A stretch of 64,000 nt of DNA from Pyxidicoccus trucidator (GCF_010894435.1 NZ_JAAIXZ010000011.1:1-64000), one strand, 5' to 3'. Positions 45,218 to 54,687 are shown, counted from the stretch's first letter. The notes: a model not told the origin generated them from the sequence alone. Numbers and translations: made by a program.

Positions 45218-46708
45218 ATGACTGCCCCTGTGCCCTGTCCCGCCTGCCAGCACCCCAGCGTCTCGAATCGCTGCGAGGAGTGTGGCGCGGCCCTCAATCC
45301 CGGGGGTTTTCGGGTCGAGCGGCTCATCCACCAGAGCGCCCGGGGGCGCCTGTACCTGGCCCGAGCCGAGGACGGAGCCCAGTTCGCGGTCAAGGAGCTG
45401 GTCTTCGCCTCGGTGCCGTCGGTGGAGGAGCTCGAGGCGTTCGAGCGGGAGGCGAGGACGCTGCAGCAGCTGGCCCACCCGCGCATCCCGCGCCTCGTGC
45501 GCTTCTTCGAGGAAGGCCGCGGCGCCCACCTGCGCTTCTACCTGGTGCAGACGTTCATCGCCGGCCCGTCCCTGCTCGACAGGCTCTCCTCCCAGCGCTA
45601 CTCCGAAGCGGACGCGCTCGAGGTCGCGCGAGAGGTGCTGGAGATCCTTCGCTACCTTCACGGCCTCTCGCCCCGGGTGCTCCACCGCGACATCAAGCCG
45701 GCCAACCTCATCCAGCGCGAGGACGGGCTCTTCCTGGTGGACTTCGACTGCGCCCGGGAGCTGCGCAAGGGCGTCACCCACCAGTCCACCCTGGTGGGCA
45801 CCTTCGGGTACTCGCCCCCCGAGCAGCTCGGAGGGACGGTGGACGCCTCCAGCGACCTCTACGCGCTGGGGGCGACGCTGGTGCACCTGCTCAGCAGGAA
45901 GCTACCCTCGGAGCTGCTGGGGCCGGGGATGCGGCTGCATTTCGAAGGCGCGGTCAACGTCTCGCCGAGGACCCAGGCGCTCCTGGCGCGGCTCCTGGAC
46001 GTGGACCCGAGCAAGCGTTTCCGCTCGGCGGAGGAGGCGCTGGTCGCGCTCCAGGCACCCGCGCCCCCCAAGGCCAGGGGGGTGTCGGGGAGGCACCCGG
46101 CGCGAAGGACGTTCCCCTGGCGCGTGGCGCTCGGGGTGGCGGTGGCGTGCCTCGCCCTGGCGGTGGTGTCGCACAACGCCTCGCGGGACAGCGCCTCCGC
46201 ACCGACCGCGGCATCCCGGGCGGCTTCACCGCCTGCGTCCTCCGCCCAGGTGACGTTCGACCACCCCTTCGTGGTCAATGGCCTGGAGATCACGCCCCTC
46301 TTCATCGAGCAGCGCGAGAAGCGCGGCCCGGAGCCGTCCGACCCCACGACTCACGTGCAGCTGCGCTTCGAGGTGCGCGCGAACTCGCCGCATACCGCCC
46401 GGGTGGCGTGGTGGGGCCTGGGGACCCGGTGGCTGCAGTACGCCACACTGCTCTCAAGCAGCCAGGAGTGCATCCGCTGCGAGACGGTGAAGCCCGCGCA
46501 GGCGTTCTTCACGTTCCCGGATGGGCGACAGGAGGAGGCTCACCGGCTGAACGAGGAGGTGGCGAGCTACTTCATGGTGGACGAGGACGAGATGACGCCG
46601 GGATTGATGATGACGGTGGACGTCGGGTTCGACGCCGAGCCTGGAAGACTCCCGCTGGCGGTGCGCTTCTTCGACGGCCACGTGGTGGTACTGCCCTGGG
46701 GAACGTGA
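45218..46708 (+). CDS. Serine/threonine protein kinase with zinc ribbon and membrane anchor
   Basis: A 496-residue kinase. An N-terminal zinc ribbon (CPACQHPSVSNRCEEC) is followed by a weak Gly loop (HQSARGRLYLA) and the Lys in FAVKELV. The catalytic loop is HRDIKPAN (Asp158). The metal motif reads DFD at 175-177 instead of DFG, and GTFGYSPPEQLGG follows. A membrane helix lies near residue 310 and a C-terminal beta domain outside. DFD kinases occur among bacteria and can be active. It probably shares a transcript with the phosphoesterase. Its external domain may sense a ligand. Confidence 0.9.
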   Translation: MTAPVPCPACQHPSVSNRCEECGAALNPGGFRVERLIHQSARGRLYLARAEDGAQFAVKELVFASVPSVEELEAFEREARTLQQLAHPRIPRLVRFFEEGRGAHLRFYLVQTFIAGPSLLDRLSSQRYSEADALEVAREVLEILRYLHGLSPRVLHRDIKPANLIQREDGLFLVDFDCARELRKGVTHQSTLVGTFGYSPPEQLGGTVDASSDLYALGATLVHLLSRKLPSELLGPGMRLHFEGAVNVSPRTQALLARLLDVDPSKRFRSAEEALVALQAPAPPKARGVSGRHPARRTFPWRVALGVAVACLALAVVSHNASRDSASAPTAASRAASPPASSAQVTFDHPFVVNGLEITPLFIEQREKRGPEPSDPTTHVQLRFEVRANSPHTARVAWWGLGTRWLQYATLLSSSQECIRCETVKPAQAFFTFPDGRQEEAHRLNEEVASYFMVDEDEMTPGLMMTVDVGFDAEPGRLPLAVRFFDGHVVVLPWGT

Positions 46709-46731
46709 ACGGACGCCCCCTGAGTGCTCGC

Positions 46732-47022
46732 TCACGGCGTCCCAGCGTCTCGCGGGTAGAGGTCCTGGGGCAGCGCGTAGCGTGAGGATTGGAAGTCCGG
46801 GTCGGTGAGCGCCTTGCGCAGCTTCTCGCGCGCCAGTGGCGTGCCTCGCCTGTCGAGGCTGCGCAGCCGCTCTCCCATGAGGCCCGTGGCCCCCTGGAGG
46901 GCGTAGACGCTCGGGGCGTTGTAGAGGGGCAGCTCGGCGAGCGGGTGTGGCCCCTCTGACGGCGCGGGGGGGCGGTGGTCAATGCATGGACTCGAGCATG
47001 GGAGTGCCGCCTGAATATGCAC
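46732..47022 (-). CDS. Hypothetical protein, doubtful
   Basis: A 96-residue frame starting at GTG. The first 35 residues look random; the rest (LYNAPSVYALQGATGLMGERL and RRGTPLAREKLRKALTDPDFQSSRYALP) has natural composition and could be the 3' end of a decayed gene. No family is recognised. It occupies the 460-base gap between the kinase and the DoxX gene, which otherwise holds nothing identifiable. Confidence 0.35.
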   Translation of the reverse strand: MHIQAALPCSSPCIDHRPPAPSEGPHPLAELPLYNAPSVYALQGATGLMGERLRSLDRRGTPLAREKLRKALTDPDFQSSRYALPQDLYPRDAGTP

Positions 47023-47168
47023 CGACCGCCTCGGGCTGTATCGCTGGCCCCGGCAGCCCAGCTCCGACGGGCACGGCGACTGAACGACCCGGCTGCCACG
47101 GGGACCGATGGGAACCCCGGTTTCATTCCGGCCCGAATCCTCCGAGAATGGGCCAACTGGAGACTCTC

Positions 47169-47546
47169 ATGAAGGCCAAGACGGTCGGGCTGTGGATTCT
47201 GACGGTGCTGGTGGCGGTGGCGTTCCTGGGAGCGGGAGGCTCGAAGCTGGCGGGCATGCCGCCGATGCCGGAGAACTTCGCGCGCTGGGGCTTCCCGCTG
47301 TGGTTCATGTACCTCACGGGCGTCATGGAGGTGGCGGCGGCGCTGTTGCTGCTCGTGCCGCGCACGGCGACGCTGGGAGGAGCGCTGGTGGTCGGCACCA
47401 TGCTGGGCGCCGTCCTGACGCACCTCAAGGCGGGCGAGGGCTCGCAGGCGGTGGCGCCGCTCGTCCTGCTGGTGCTCGGGGCAGTGGTGGCGCTGGCGCG
47501 CCGGCAGGAGGTGCTGGCCCCGTTCAACCGATTCGTCACACGGTGA
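47169..47546 (+). CDS. DoxX family membrane protein
   Basis: A 125-residue protein with four membrane helices. The DoxX pattern is visible: LVAVAFLGAGGSKLAGMPPM near the N-terminus, a GVMEVAAALLLLVP helix and a GGALVVGTMLGAVLTHL helix. DoxX-like proteins take part in thiol/redox homeostasis or quinone-linked electron transfer, but most are uncharacterised. I chose ATG 47169 because TGGAGA precedes it by 6 bases; an in-frame ATG lies at 47148. It appears to be transcribed alone. Confidence 0.88.
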   Translation: MKAKTVGLWILTVLVAVAFLGAGGSKLAGMPPMPENFARWGFPLWFMYLTGVMEVAAALLLLVPRTATLGGALVVGTMLGAVLTHLKAGEGSQAVAPLVLLVLGAVVALARRQEVLAPFNRFVTR

Positions 47547-47806
47547 CCTGGCGCCCGTCCTCCTCGCGCACCGGAAGCGCGGCTCGCCCAGGTGCTCGAT
47601 GACGCGCTGTTGAGCCTCAACGCACGCCACCCTCCACAGGGCCCCCATGCGCCCTGTACGCTCCAGGCGGTTGGCCCTTCAATTGCTTTGCTATGAGACA
47701 GTCCCCGCCTCGCCACTGGAATCCGAGCACTCATGCGTCCCCGCCCCTTCATCCATGTCCTCCCGGCCGCTCCCACCCCGCCTGTCCGCTCCGAGGAGGT
47801 GGCCCT

Positions 47807-49162
47807 GTGAGCCGCGCCGCGGGGTGGGTGTTGCTGGCGGTGGCGCTGATCCTGTCCCGCCCGGCCGAGGCCGCGCAGGCGCAGAAGGCCCGGGTGGCGG
47901 TGCTGCGCCCCGAGGGCCGCCAGGCTGAGGCGCTGCGCAAGGTGCTGGTGCAGGAGCTGGGCAAGAAGGGGCGTGGGCGCGAGGTGCTGCCCGCGCGGAC
48001 GGTGGATGCTCAGGTGCGGCGCATCCGGGGCGGGCCGAAGACGAATGACCAGCGGCAGGCGCTGGCCGAGAAGCTCGACGCGGAGGCGCTGCTCACCGCC
48101 TCGGTGAAGGGGACGAAACGCTGGGACGTGGAGGTCCGCGTCTACTCCGGCAAGGACGGCACCCTCCTGGCGGAGGAGCGCTGGAACATCCGCCCCAACC
48201 GCGCCTTTCCCGAGGTGCGACGTGAGCTGGAGAGCAAGCTGGGCGCGGCCCTGCGGGAGGCCCGGGAGCAGAGCACCCCTCCTCCGCCCGCCGCTGTCAC
48301 CCCTCCGGCCCCCTTGCCCGAGCCGGAGCCCACCCCCCCGGCCCCCATCGCGGAGGCGCCGCGTCCGGCGGTGGTGAAGCCGCCGGCGCCCACCGTGAAG
48401 AAGGAGGAAGCACCGGTCAAGCCCGAGGTGCAGGCGGCCAGCCCGCGTCCCGTGGACAAGCGGCGCCTGGAGGTGCTGCTGTCCGGGCAGGGCCTCTTCC
48501 GACGCTTCCAGTTCTCGGATGTCCGCGCCGGCTCGCGGCCCGACTACAGCCTCGACCATGCCGCGGCGGCGAGCCTCTCGGTGAGCTACTTCCCGCTCGC
48601 CCACTTCACGGATGGGATGGTGGGCAACCTGGGGCTGGTGGGGCGAGGCTCACGCGCCTTCGGGCTGGCCTCGCTGACCCCGGATGGGACGGAGTACGCC
48701 ACCACCACGCAGCTGCTGGAGGGAGGCCTGCGCTTCCGCCTGCCGCTGCGGTGGCTGGAGCTGAACGTGGGGGCGCTGTACGGCACCCACTCCTTCGCGG
48801 TGGAGCTCCCGCAGAACGGCCTGGCCCTGCCGGACGTGGACTACCGCTTCGCGCACGTGGAGCTGGGCCTGTACAAGGCGCTCACGGAGCGGTGGGCGAT
48901 CGCAGCGCGGGTGGGCTACCAGCACGTGCTGAGCAGCGGCGAGCTGTCCTCGGACAGCTTCTTCCCGGAGCTGAGCGGCTCCGCGCTGGATGGCGAGCTG
49001 GCGGTGGAGTTCGCCCTGACGCGCGTGCTGGGCCTGCGGATGGGTGGGGAGATGCGGCGCTACTCCTTCTCCACCAACGTCGAGGAGGCGGACCCGGCCT
49101 TCGTCGGCGGCGCCCGGGACACGTACTTCAGCGGTCAGCTCGGCGTGTACCTGCGGCTCTAG
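47807..49162 (+). CDS. Outer-membrane beta-barrel protein with Pro-rich linker, hypothetical
   Basis: A 451-residue exported protein. GTG 47807 follows GAGGAGG, and a signal peptide (VLLAVALILSRPAEAAQA) is clear. Residues 25-145 form an alpha/beta domain (VAVLRPEGRQAEALRKVLVQELG). A Pro/Ala-rich linker (about 150-215) would cross the periplasm. The last 230 residues have amphipathic strands ending YFSGQLGVYLRL, typical of a barrel C-terminus. Myxobacteria have many such modular proteins of unknown function. A terminator follows about 100 bases later. Confidence 0.75.
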   Translation: MSRAAGWVLLAVALILSRPAEAAQAQKARVAVLRPEGRQAEALRKVLVQELGKKGRGREVLPARTVDAQVRRIRGGPKTNDQRQALAEKLDAEALLTASVKGTKRWDVEVRVYSGKDGTLLAEERWNIRPNRAFPEVRRELESKLGAALREAREQSTPPPPAAVTPPAPLPEPEPTPPAPIAEAPRPAVVKPPAPTVKKEEAPVKPEVQAASPRPVDKRRLEVLLSGQGLFRRFQFSDVRAGSRPDYSLDHAAAASLSVSYFPLAHFTDGMVGNLGLVGRGSRAFGLASLTPDGTEYATTTQLLEGGLRFRLPLRWLELNVGALYGTHSFAVELPQNGLALPDVDYRFAHVELGLYKALTERWAIAARVGYQHVLSSGELSSDSFFPELSGSALDGELAVEFALTRVLGLRMGGEMRRYSFSTNVEEADPAFVGGARDTYFSGQLGVYLRL

Positions 49163-49264
49163 CCAGAGCTCCACTGAGGGGGACTGTCCCCAACGCCTGT
49201 GGCTCCTCCCCCACACCTCCGGGTGGCCCAGACGAAAAGTCGAGCCTGATGAAACTCGACTGCA

Positions 49265-49282
49265 CTCGTGACACGAGTTTTT
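49265..49282 (+). terminator. Rho-independent terminator
   Basis: A 5-bp stem CTCGT-gac-ACGAG is followed directly by TTTTT. It lies 103 bases after the outer-membrane protein stop and before the DUF1592 operon. The stem is short, but the T-run is complete. Confidence 0.55.
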
Positions 49283-49380
49283 CAGTATCCGTGTCTCCGG
49301 GCCATTTGACCGATGCCCGTGCGAGACGCGGATACATTGACAGGAACGCGCAATCCATCCGATTGGTATGACTCCCAATC

Positions 49381-51099
49381 ATGGAGGCGCTCGTGCCGAG
49401 GACGTGGACACAACGGTTGTCACGAGAGCCAGCGGGGCGGAGACGGTGGTGGCGCCCGCTGCTGCTCGGGCTGGCCCTGGGTGGGGTTGCTGGCTGCGAG
49501 GGAGTGATTGGTGACGCGGAGCGGCCCGGCGACCCCGGCCCCACCGTCGTCGAGCAGCCAGCCCGGTCCGTGCGCATGGCGCGCCTGACGCACGCGCAGT
49601 GGTCCAGCACCGTGCAGGAGTTGCTCCGGCTGGACGCACCGCCCACGGCCCTGGCGGACGGCTTCCGCGCGGACCCCGCCCAGAGCGGGTTCCTCTTCGA
49701 CAACGACGCGCGCGCCCTCTCCGTCGATGAGGCCCTCTGGGGCGCCTACCAGCGCGCGGCCGCGGAGCTGGCCGGCCAGGTGACGACGGACGCGGCGAAG
49801 CTCGCGCGCATCCTGCCGCCGCCGGCCTCCACCGCCGAGGAGCGTGCCCGCGCCTTCGTGGAGTCCTTCGGCCTGCGCGCGCACCGGCGCCCGCTGACGT
49901 CCGAGGAGGTGGAGAGCTACCTCGCGCTGTACCGCAAGGGGCCCCAGGCCTACGCGGCCACGCCGGCCTTCGAGGGCGGCATCCGGCTGGTGCTGGAGGC
50001 CTTCCTCCAGTCGCCCCACTTCCTCTACCGCGTGGAGCGCAGCACGCAGGCCCGGCAGGACCGCGTGCCGCTCGACGACTACGAGGTGGCCTCGCGGCTG
50101 AGCTACGGCCTCTGGGGCGCCATGCCGGACGACGCCCTGTTCACCGCCGCGCGCGAGGGCGCCCTGCACTCGCGCGAGGAGGTGACGACGCAGGCGCGGC
50201 GCATGCTCCAGGACGCGCGCGCGAAGAAGGTGGTGGAGGCCTTCCACCGCACCCTCTTCGACGTGCCCCGCTACGCCACCATCCGGCCCTCGCCCACGCG
50301 CTTCCCGGAGGTGTCCGAGCGCTTCGCCGAGTACGCCACCCGGGAGAACACGCTGTTCGTCCAGGACGTCGTCTTCTCCCGCCAGGGCCGCTACAGCGAC
50401 CTGCTCACCTCGCCGGCCACCTTCGTCAACGCCGAGCTGGCGAGCGTCTACGGGCTGAGTGGGACGTTCACCGCCGACTTCGTCCCCGTGACGCTGGACT
50501 CTCGCGAGCGCAAGGGCGTGCTCACCCAGGTGGGCTTCCTGGCCTCGCACGCGACGTCGGCGGACCCGGACCCCATCCACCGCGGCGTCTTCCTGTCCGA
50601 GCGCATCCTCTGCCGGAAGATTGGCGCGCCGCCGGCCAACATCCCGCCGCTCCCCGCGCCCGAGGGCCGGACGAACCGCGAGGTCGTCACCTCGCACACC
50701 GAGGCCCCCGGGACGGTGTGCGCCTCGTGCCACGCGAACCTCATCAACCCGCTCGGCTTCCCCTTCGAGAACTTCGACGCCATCGGCCGCTACCGCACCA
50801 CGGACAACGGCCACCCGGTGGACGCCAGCGCGTCCCCCCGCCTCGCGGGCGAGACGGTGCAGGTGCGCGACGCGCTCGACCTGGCGGACGCGCTCGCGGC
50901 CAGTGAGCCGGTGCATGCGTGCTACGCGCGGCACTGGGTGGAGTACCTCCACGGGCGTCCGTTCGCCGATGAGGACGGGCCGCTGGTGGAGCGGCTCGGG
51001 AAGCTGTCGAAGGAAGACGGGCTGTCCATCGTCGACCTCGTCGTGGAGGTCGTCACCAGCGAGGGCTTCGTGAACCGCCACCCGGAGGAGCTGCCATGA
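49381..51099 (+). CDS. DUF1592/DUF1588/DUF1585-type secreted protein
   Basis: A 572-residue exported protein. After a basic, hydrophobic leader (RRWWRPLLLGLALGGVAGC, lipobox-like GVAGC), the domain series DUF1587-DUF1595-DUF1592-DUF1588-DUF1585 is recognisable from MARLTHAQWSSTVQELL, RAHRRPLTSEEVESYLALY, EAFLQSPHFLYRVE, TQVGFLASHA and the final HWVEYLHGRPFADED. A CASCH motif at the DUF1588/1585 boundary could bind a c-type haem. These proteins nearly always accompany DUF1552 proteins, as here, where stop and start overlap (ATGA). Planctomycetes and myxobacteria have many copies; their function is unknown. Confidence 0.9.
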   Translation: MEALVPRTWTQRLSREPAGRRRWWRPLLLGLALGGVAGCEGVIGDAERPGDPGPTVVEQPARSVRMARLTHAQWSSTVQELLRLDAPPTALADGFRADPAQSGFLFDNDARALSVDEALWGAYQRAAAELAGQVTTDAAKLARILPPPASTAEERARAFVESFGLRAHRRPLTSEEVESYLALYRKGPQAYAATPAFEGGIRLVLEAFLQSPHFLYRVERSTQARQDRVPLDDYEVASRLSYGLWGAMPDDALFTAAREGALHSREEVTTQARRMLQDARAKKVVEAFHRTLFDVPRYATIRPSPTRFPEVSERFAEYATRENTLFVQDVVFSRQGRYSDLLTSPATFVNAELASVYGLSGTFTADFVPVTLDSRERKGVLTQVGFLASHATSADPDPIHRGVFLSERILCRKIGAPPANIPPLPAPEGRTNREVVTSHTEAPGTVCASCHANLINPLGFPFENFDAIGRYRTTDNGHPVDASASPRLAGETVQVRDALDLADALAASEPVHACYARHWVEYLHGRPFADEDGPLVERLGKLSKEDGLSIVDLVVEVVTSEGFVNRHPEELP

Positions 51100-52520
51100 A
51101 GCTGAGTCGCCGGTGGGTGTTGAAGGGCATGGGCGGGGCCGCGCTGAGCCTGCCGCTGCTCGAGGGCCTGATGCCAAGGACGGCCCGCGCGGCGGAAACG
51201 GGAGCGCTGCCGTACGCCATCTTCTTCCGGCAGGGCAATGGCGTGGCCGCGGCCCAGACGACGTCGGAGCTCGGCAGCGAGCCGGAGCGCTTCTGGCCGA
51301 GCGCCCTGGGCGCGCTCACCGCGGCGAGCATGGCCGGGCGGGCCGTGGGCGTGCTCACGGACCACCGCGCCAACCTGCTGCTGGTGCGCAACATCAACAT
51401 GAGGGACTACAACTACGGGGACGGCCACGCCCGGGGCGCCCTGCAGGGGATGACCGCGCGAGGCCCCGTGGTGGAGGGCGCGGGCGGCGGCTCCGAGGCG
51501 GCGGGCGAGTCGCTGGACCACCGCATCGGCCGCGTGCTCAACCCGCAGCAACGGGACTCGCTCTTCTTCTACGCGGGCCGGCGCGGCGGCTGGCTCGGAG
51601 GCCCCTGCATCTCCTACCGGAGCAGCGGGGTGCGCCGGGCCGCGCTGCATGACCCGTGGATTGCGTACCAGACGATGATTGGCGGCCCGGGCGGCCTGAC
51701 GCCCGAGGCCCGCGAGCAGCTCCTCGTCCGGCAGCGGAGCGTGAATGACCTGGTGAAGGCCCAGCTCCAGCAGCTCCAGCAGCGCCCGGAGCTGAGCGCG
51801 TCCGACCACCAGCGGCTGGACCTGCACCTGTCCAACGTGCGGGATTTGGAGGTGGCCCTGAGCTGCCGCATGCGCGCGGACCAGGAGCTCATCTTCCAGC
51901 AGCAGGCCCCCGGCTATGACAGCACGGTGGGCGACGAGGTGCTCTCCACGGCGAAGCTGCACATGGACATCGCCGTGCTGGCGGTGGCGTGCGGCACCAC
52001 CCGCTCGGCCGTCATCCAGGTGGGCAACGGCAACGACGGCGACACGCGCTACCGAGACCCGGCGACGGGGCAGTTGATGGAGAACTTCCACTACGTGTCC
52101 CACCGCCGCACGTCGCACGACGCCAGCGGCGGCATCATCAGCGGCGCGGACCTGCTGCACCACCAGGTGGACCTACAGTTCGCGAGCGCCTTCAAGTACC
52201 TCCTGGACCGGCTGGCGGCCTACCAGATGCCGGACGGCAAGCGGCTCCTCGAGCACGGCGTGTCCGTCTGGTACAACGACCTGGGCAACGGGCCGGCCCA
52301 CTCGGCGTGGAACATTCCCTACGTCCTGGCCGGAAGCTGCAATGGCTTCCTCAAGCAGGGCGTCTACGTCCAGGCCTCGGGCGGCGGCAACCCCAACCAC
52401 AACCGGCTGCTGAACACGATTGGCAGCGCCGTGGGGCTGCGGAACGCAGCCGGAGGGAATCTGGACGACTTCGGCGACCCGGCGCTGACCAAGGGCGTGC
52501 TCTCCGAGCTCATCGCCTGA
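51096..52520 (+). CDS. DUF1552 protein with twin-arginine leader
   Basis: A 474-residue protein. The leader SRRWVLKGMGGAALSLPLLEGLMP has the twin-arginine pattern, so it is probably folded and exported by Tat. The body matches DUF1552 (YAIFFRQGNG, GDGHARGALQGMTA, LHMDIAVLAVACGTTRSAVIQ, AWNIPYVLAGSCNGFLKQG). It resembles sulfatase/alkaline-phosphatase-like proteins of the DUF1501 kind in layout, but no proven activity is known. Translation is coupled to the preceding DUF1592-type gene by a four-base overlap, and the two probably form an extracytoplasmic complex. Confidence 0.92.
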   Translation: MKLSRRWVLKGMGGAALSLPLLEGLMPRTARAAETGALPYAIFFRQGNGVAAAQTTSELGSEPERFWPSALGALTAASMAGRAVGVLTDHRANLLLVRNINMRDYNYGDGHARGALQGMTARGPVVEGAGGGSEAAGESLDHRIGRVLNPQQRDSLFFYAGRRGGWLGGPCISYRSSGVRRAALHDPWIAYQTMIGGPGGLTPEAREQLLVRQRSVNDLVKAQLQQLQQRPELSASDHQRLDLHLSNVRDLEVALSCRMRADQELIFQQQAPGYDSTVGDEVLSTAKLHMDIAVLAVACGTTRSAVIQVGNGNDGDTRYRDPATGQLMENFHYVSHRRTSHDASGGIISGADLLHHQVDLQFASAFKYLLDRLAAYQMPDGKRLLEHGVSVWYNDLGNGPAHSAWNIPYVLAGSCNGFLKQGVYVQASGGGNPNHNRLLNTIGSAVGLRNAAGGNLDDFGDPALTKGVLSELIA

Positions 52521-52670
52521 GCGGACCCTCGCGGCCTGCTCCGGTGCTCAGCGCTGGAGCAGACCGCTGACCGGGCATACGGCTCCGGGCCGTGACACGT
52601 CGGAGTGTTCGACTCCCAACAATGGCCGTGGTAGGAAGCCCGACTACCTGCTTCAGGAGGGGGGGTGGGC

Positions 52671-53141
52671 ATGAACCGACCGACGGCGTCATCCGCGCAC
52701 CCAGCATCCTTGTTCGCTACGCCCGTCCTGGCCCAGGTCCTGGAGCGCCGCACCACTGGCTGGGTGCTGGGGGTCGTGGCCGCCGTCCAACTGGGCCTGA
52801 TTCGCTTCGAGCTACCCGGCTGGCCGTGCCCCCTCCAAAGCGCGGTGGGACTCCCCTGCCCCGGCTGTGGCCTGTCCCGGGCGATGACCGCCCTGCTTCA
52901 CGGTGAATGGCGGACCGCGCTGTCCTGGCACCTCTTCGCCCCGGTCATCCTGGCGGCGCTGCTGCTCATCATCGGGATGGCGTTTCTTCCGGAAGCGGCC
53001 CGGCGACGGAGCATCGACGCGGTGGCCCGCCTCGAGCGGCGCACCCGGGTGACGGCCCTCCTGCTGGTGGCCCTGATGGCCTACTGGCTCGTCCGACTCC
53101 TCGTCTTTCGCGGCACCTTCATCACCTCGACTCCCAGCTGA
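52671..53141 (+). CDS. DUF2752 membrane protein
   Basis: A 156-residue protein with three hydrophobic helices and the DUF2752 signature CPGCGLSRAMTALLHGEW after the first helix. The two cysteines and Arg are the family's conserved residues; function is unknown. AGGAGG lies 10 bases before ATG 52671, although a GTG six bases upstream is also possible. A small membrane protein follows 30 bases later; in many genomes DUF2752 genes pair with short helical membrane proteins, so the two probably work together. Confidence 0.88.
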   Translation: MNRPTASSAHPASLFATPVLAQVLERRTTGWVLGVVAAVQLGLIRFELPGWPCPLQSAVGLPCPGCGLSRAMTALLHGEWRTALSWHLFAPVILAALLLIIGMAFLPEAARRRSIDAVARLERRTRVTALLLVALMAYWLVRLLVFRGTFITSTPS

Positions 53142-53171
53142 ACTCACGACAGCACTGAAGGAGAAACGCAC

Positions 53172-53435
53172 ATGGGTAGCATCCTCGGACTGCTTGGAAT
53201 CCTCGCCAGCATTGCCAACCTGGCCTGCTTCATCATGGTCCTGATCAAGCTCTTCCAGGCCAAGGGCCCGCTGCACGGCATCCTGGGCATCCTCTGTGGC
53301 CTCTACACCTTCATCTGGGGCTGGATGAACGTGGAGCAGAACCGGAACAAGACCATCATGCTCGCGTGGACGGCCTGTATCGTCGCCGGCATCGTGTTCA
53401 ACGTCCTCGGCGGCATGATGTCCTCCGGGTCGTAG
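53172..53435 (+). CDS. Small membrane protein, hypothetical
   Basis: An 87-residue protein with three hydrophobic segments (ILGLLGILASIANLACFIMV, GILGILCGLYTFIWGWM and WTACIVAGIVFNVLGGMM). A strong ribosome site (GAAGGAG) precedes the ATG. It is transcribed with DUF2752. No family name is recognised; such proteins are often annotated only as membrane proteins. It probably acts in the inner membrane with its partner. Confidence 0.75.
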   Translation: MGSILGLLGILASIANLACFIMVLIKLFQAKGPLHGILGILCGLYTFIWGWMNVEQNRNKTIMLAWTACIVAGIVFNVLGGMMSSGS

Positions 53436-53461
53436 TCGGAGCGGGTCAACACCTCTCGCAC

Positions 53462-53488
53462 ATGGGCGGGCCTCTCGGGCCCGCCCAT
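53462..53488. terminator. Strong hairpin between convergent genes
   Basis: A perfect 11-bp stem, ATGGGCGGGCC with GGCCCGCCCAT around a 5-base loop, lies between the 3' ends of the small membrane protein and the beta-lactamase-fold gene. There is no T-run, so it may end both transcripts only with help. Confidence 0.5.
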
Positions 53489-53526
53489 CCGAGCCCACGC
53501 GCGGCGACTGCCGTCGAAGTGGGCGG

Positions 53527-54561
53527 CTACGGCTGCGGCACGCCCAGCGCGTAGGCCTTGTGGATGGCCTGGGCACAGGCGCGTGACTTCTCGCCCTCCC
53601 CTTCCCCGCCGAGCTGGCGACTGCGGGCCAGGAGCATGTACCGGTTCCTGGCGGCGTTCACCCAGGGATAGAAGCCGAACGCCCCCGCCGAGGAGTGGCC
53701 CGTCACGGTCCACACGCCATTGACAGTCTCGCCCTCTATCCAGTGCCCGAGCCCGTAGTGCGCCTGGCCCGCCGTCCACGGCGTGTAGGAGACGTTGGGG
53801 CCACCCTGCCAGGCCGGAACGGAATCCACGGTCAGCTTGGAGGACAGCTCGTACTGGTTGTTGAGCAGCTTCATCAGGAAGACGCGGTAATGCGCCGCGC
53901 TGCCCGAGAAGCCCCCGCCCGGAGCGACGTCGCTGTCGGACTCCGGCAGGGTGGTGCCCAGCCGGGCGTTGAGCCAGTCCATGACGCTCGCCACACCCGT
54001 GCCCTTTCTCGCGCCGATATCGTCCAGGGCCAGCTTCTGCATGTGGCCTCCGTTGTAGAAATACCGGCCGTTCTGGAGCGGGCGGTAGGAGACGTTCTTG
54101 TAGGCGGGGCCGTAGCAATCCGAGACGGTCGTCCCGGCGTCGCCACACAAGGTGGTGTTCTCGTCGACGTAGCCGCTGGTGAAGTTGAGCCGCTTCTTCT
54201 CGTCCGCGGTGAGGTTCGCGTACCCCCTCGACTGCACGTAGGCGCCCGCGTACAGCCACTTGCTCGCGGACGCGATGGGCATCACCGTCGTGGCCGACAC
54301 TCCGCTGCCTCGCGGGAATCCGTAGAGCGGTCCCGCTCCATTGCCAATCTCCCAGTAGAAGTTCCCGAGCGGCGTGCAGCTCGCTGAGTTGTTGGCCGTG
54401 TCCAGCGCGGCTTGTTCGTACACCGTGAGGGCCGCCTGGGACGTGCCCGGGGGCGCATCCTCGACGGGTTCGAAGGCGTCCTCGGCGGTTCCGCAGCCGA
54501 TGAGGCCCAGGGCCAGCAGCCCGCACGCCGAGATGAGAGTCGTTCTTCCGTGTCGCTTCAT
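53527..54561 (-). CDS. Beta-lactamase-fold serine hydrolase lipoprotein
   Basis: A 344-residue lipoprotein: leader MKRHGRTTLISACGLLALGLIGC with the lipobox LIGC. A penicillin-recognising fold is suggested by the SxxK motif in PIASASKWLYAGAYVQSRG, and a late TGHSSAGAFGF segment is in the place of the KTG triad. The class C/PBP4*-like architecture points to a carboxypeptidase or esterase; no antibiotic resistance is implied. The ATG at 54561 gives the leader directly. A terminator separates it from the upstream subtilase gene. Confidence 0.85.
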   Translation of the reverse strand: MKRHGRTTLISACGLLALGLIGCGTAEDAFEPVEDAPPGTSQAALTVYEQAALDTANNSASCTPLGNFYWEIGNGAGPLYGFPRGSGVSATTVMPIASASKWLYAGAYVQSRGYANLTADEKKRLNFTSGYVDENTTLCGDAGTTVSDCYGPAYKNVSYRPLQNGRYFYNGGHMQKLALDDIGARKGTGVASVMDWLNARLGTTLPESDSDVAPGGGFSGSAAHYRVFLMKLLNNQYELSSKLTVDSVPAWQGGPNVSYTPWTAGQAHYGLGHWIEGETVNGVWTVTGHSSAGAFGFYPWVNAARNRYMLLARSRQLGGEGEGEKSRACAQAIHKAYALGVPQP

Positions 54562-54657
54562 GGGGTGATGCCTCCGGGGAATGACCCTGTGAACCCGGGA
54601 GGCGTCCGGAAGTTGCGCGAAATCTGGCGAGCTCTCCCAATGAGCGCTCAAAGAACA

Positions 54658-54687
54658 AGCCCAGCAACCGGGTAGGCTTGCTGGGCT
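54658..54687 (-). terminator. Rho-independent terminator of the subtilase gene
   Basis: A perfect 10-bp stem, AGCCCAGCAA with TTGCTGGGCT around a 10-base loop, is followed on the minus strand by TGTTCTTT. It lies 79 bases after the subtilisin-type protease stop and ahead of the next minus-strand gene. Confidence 0.75.
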
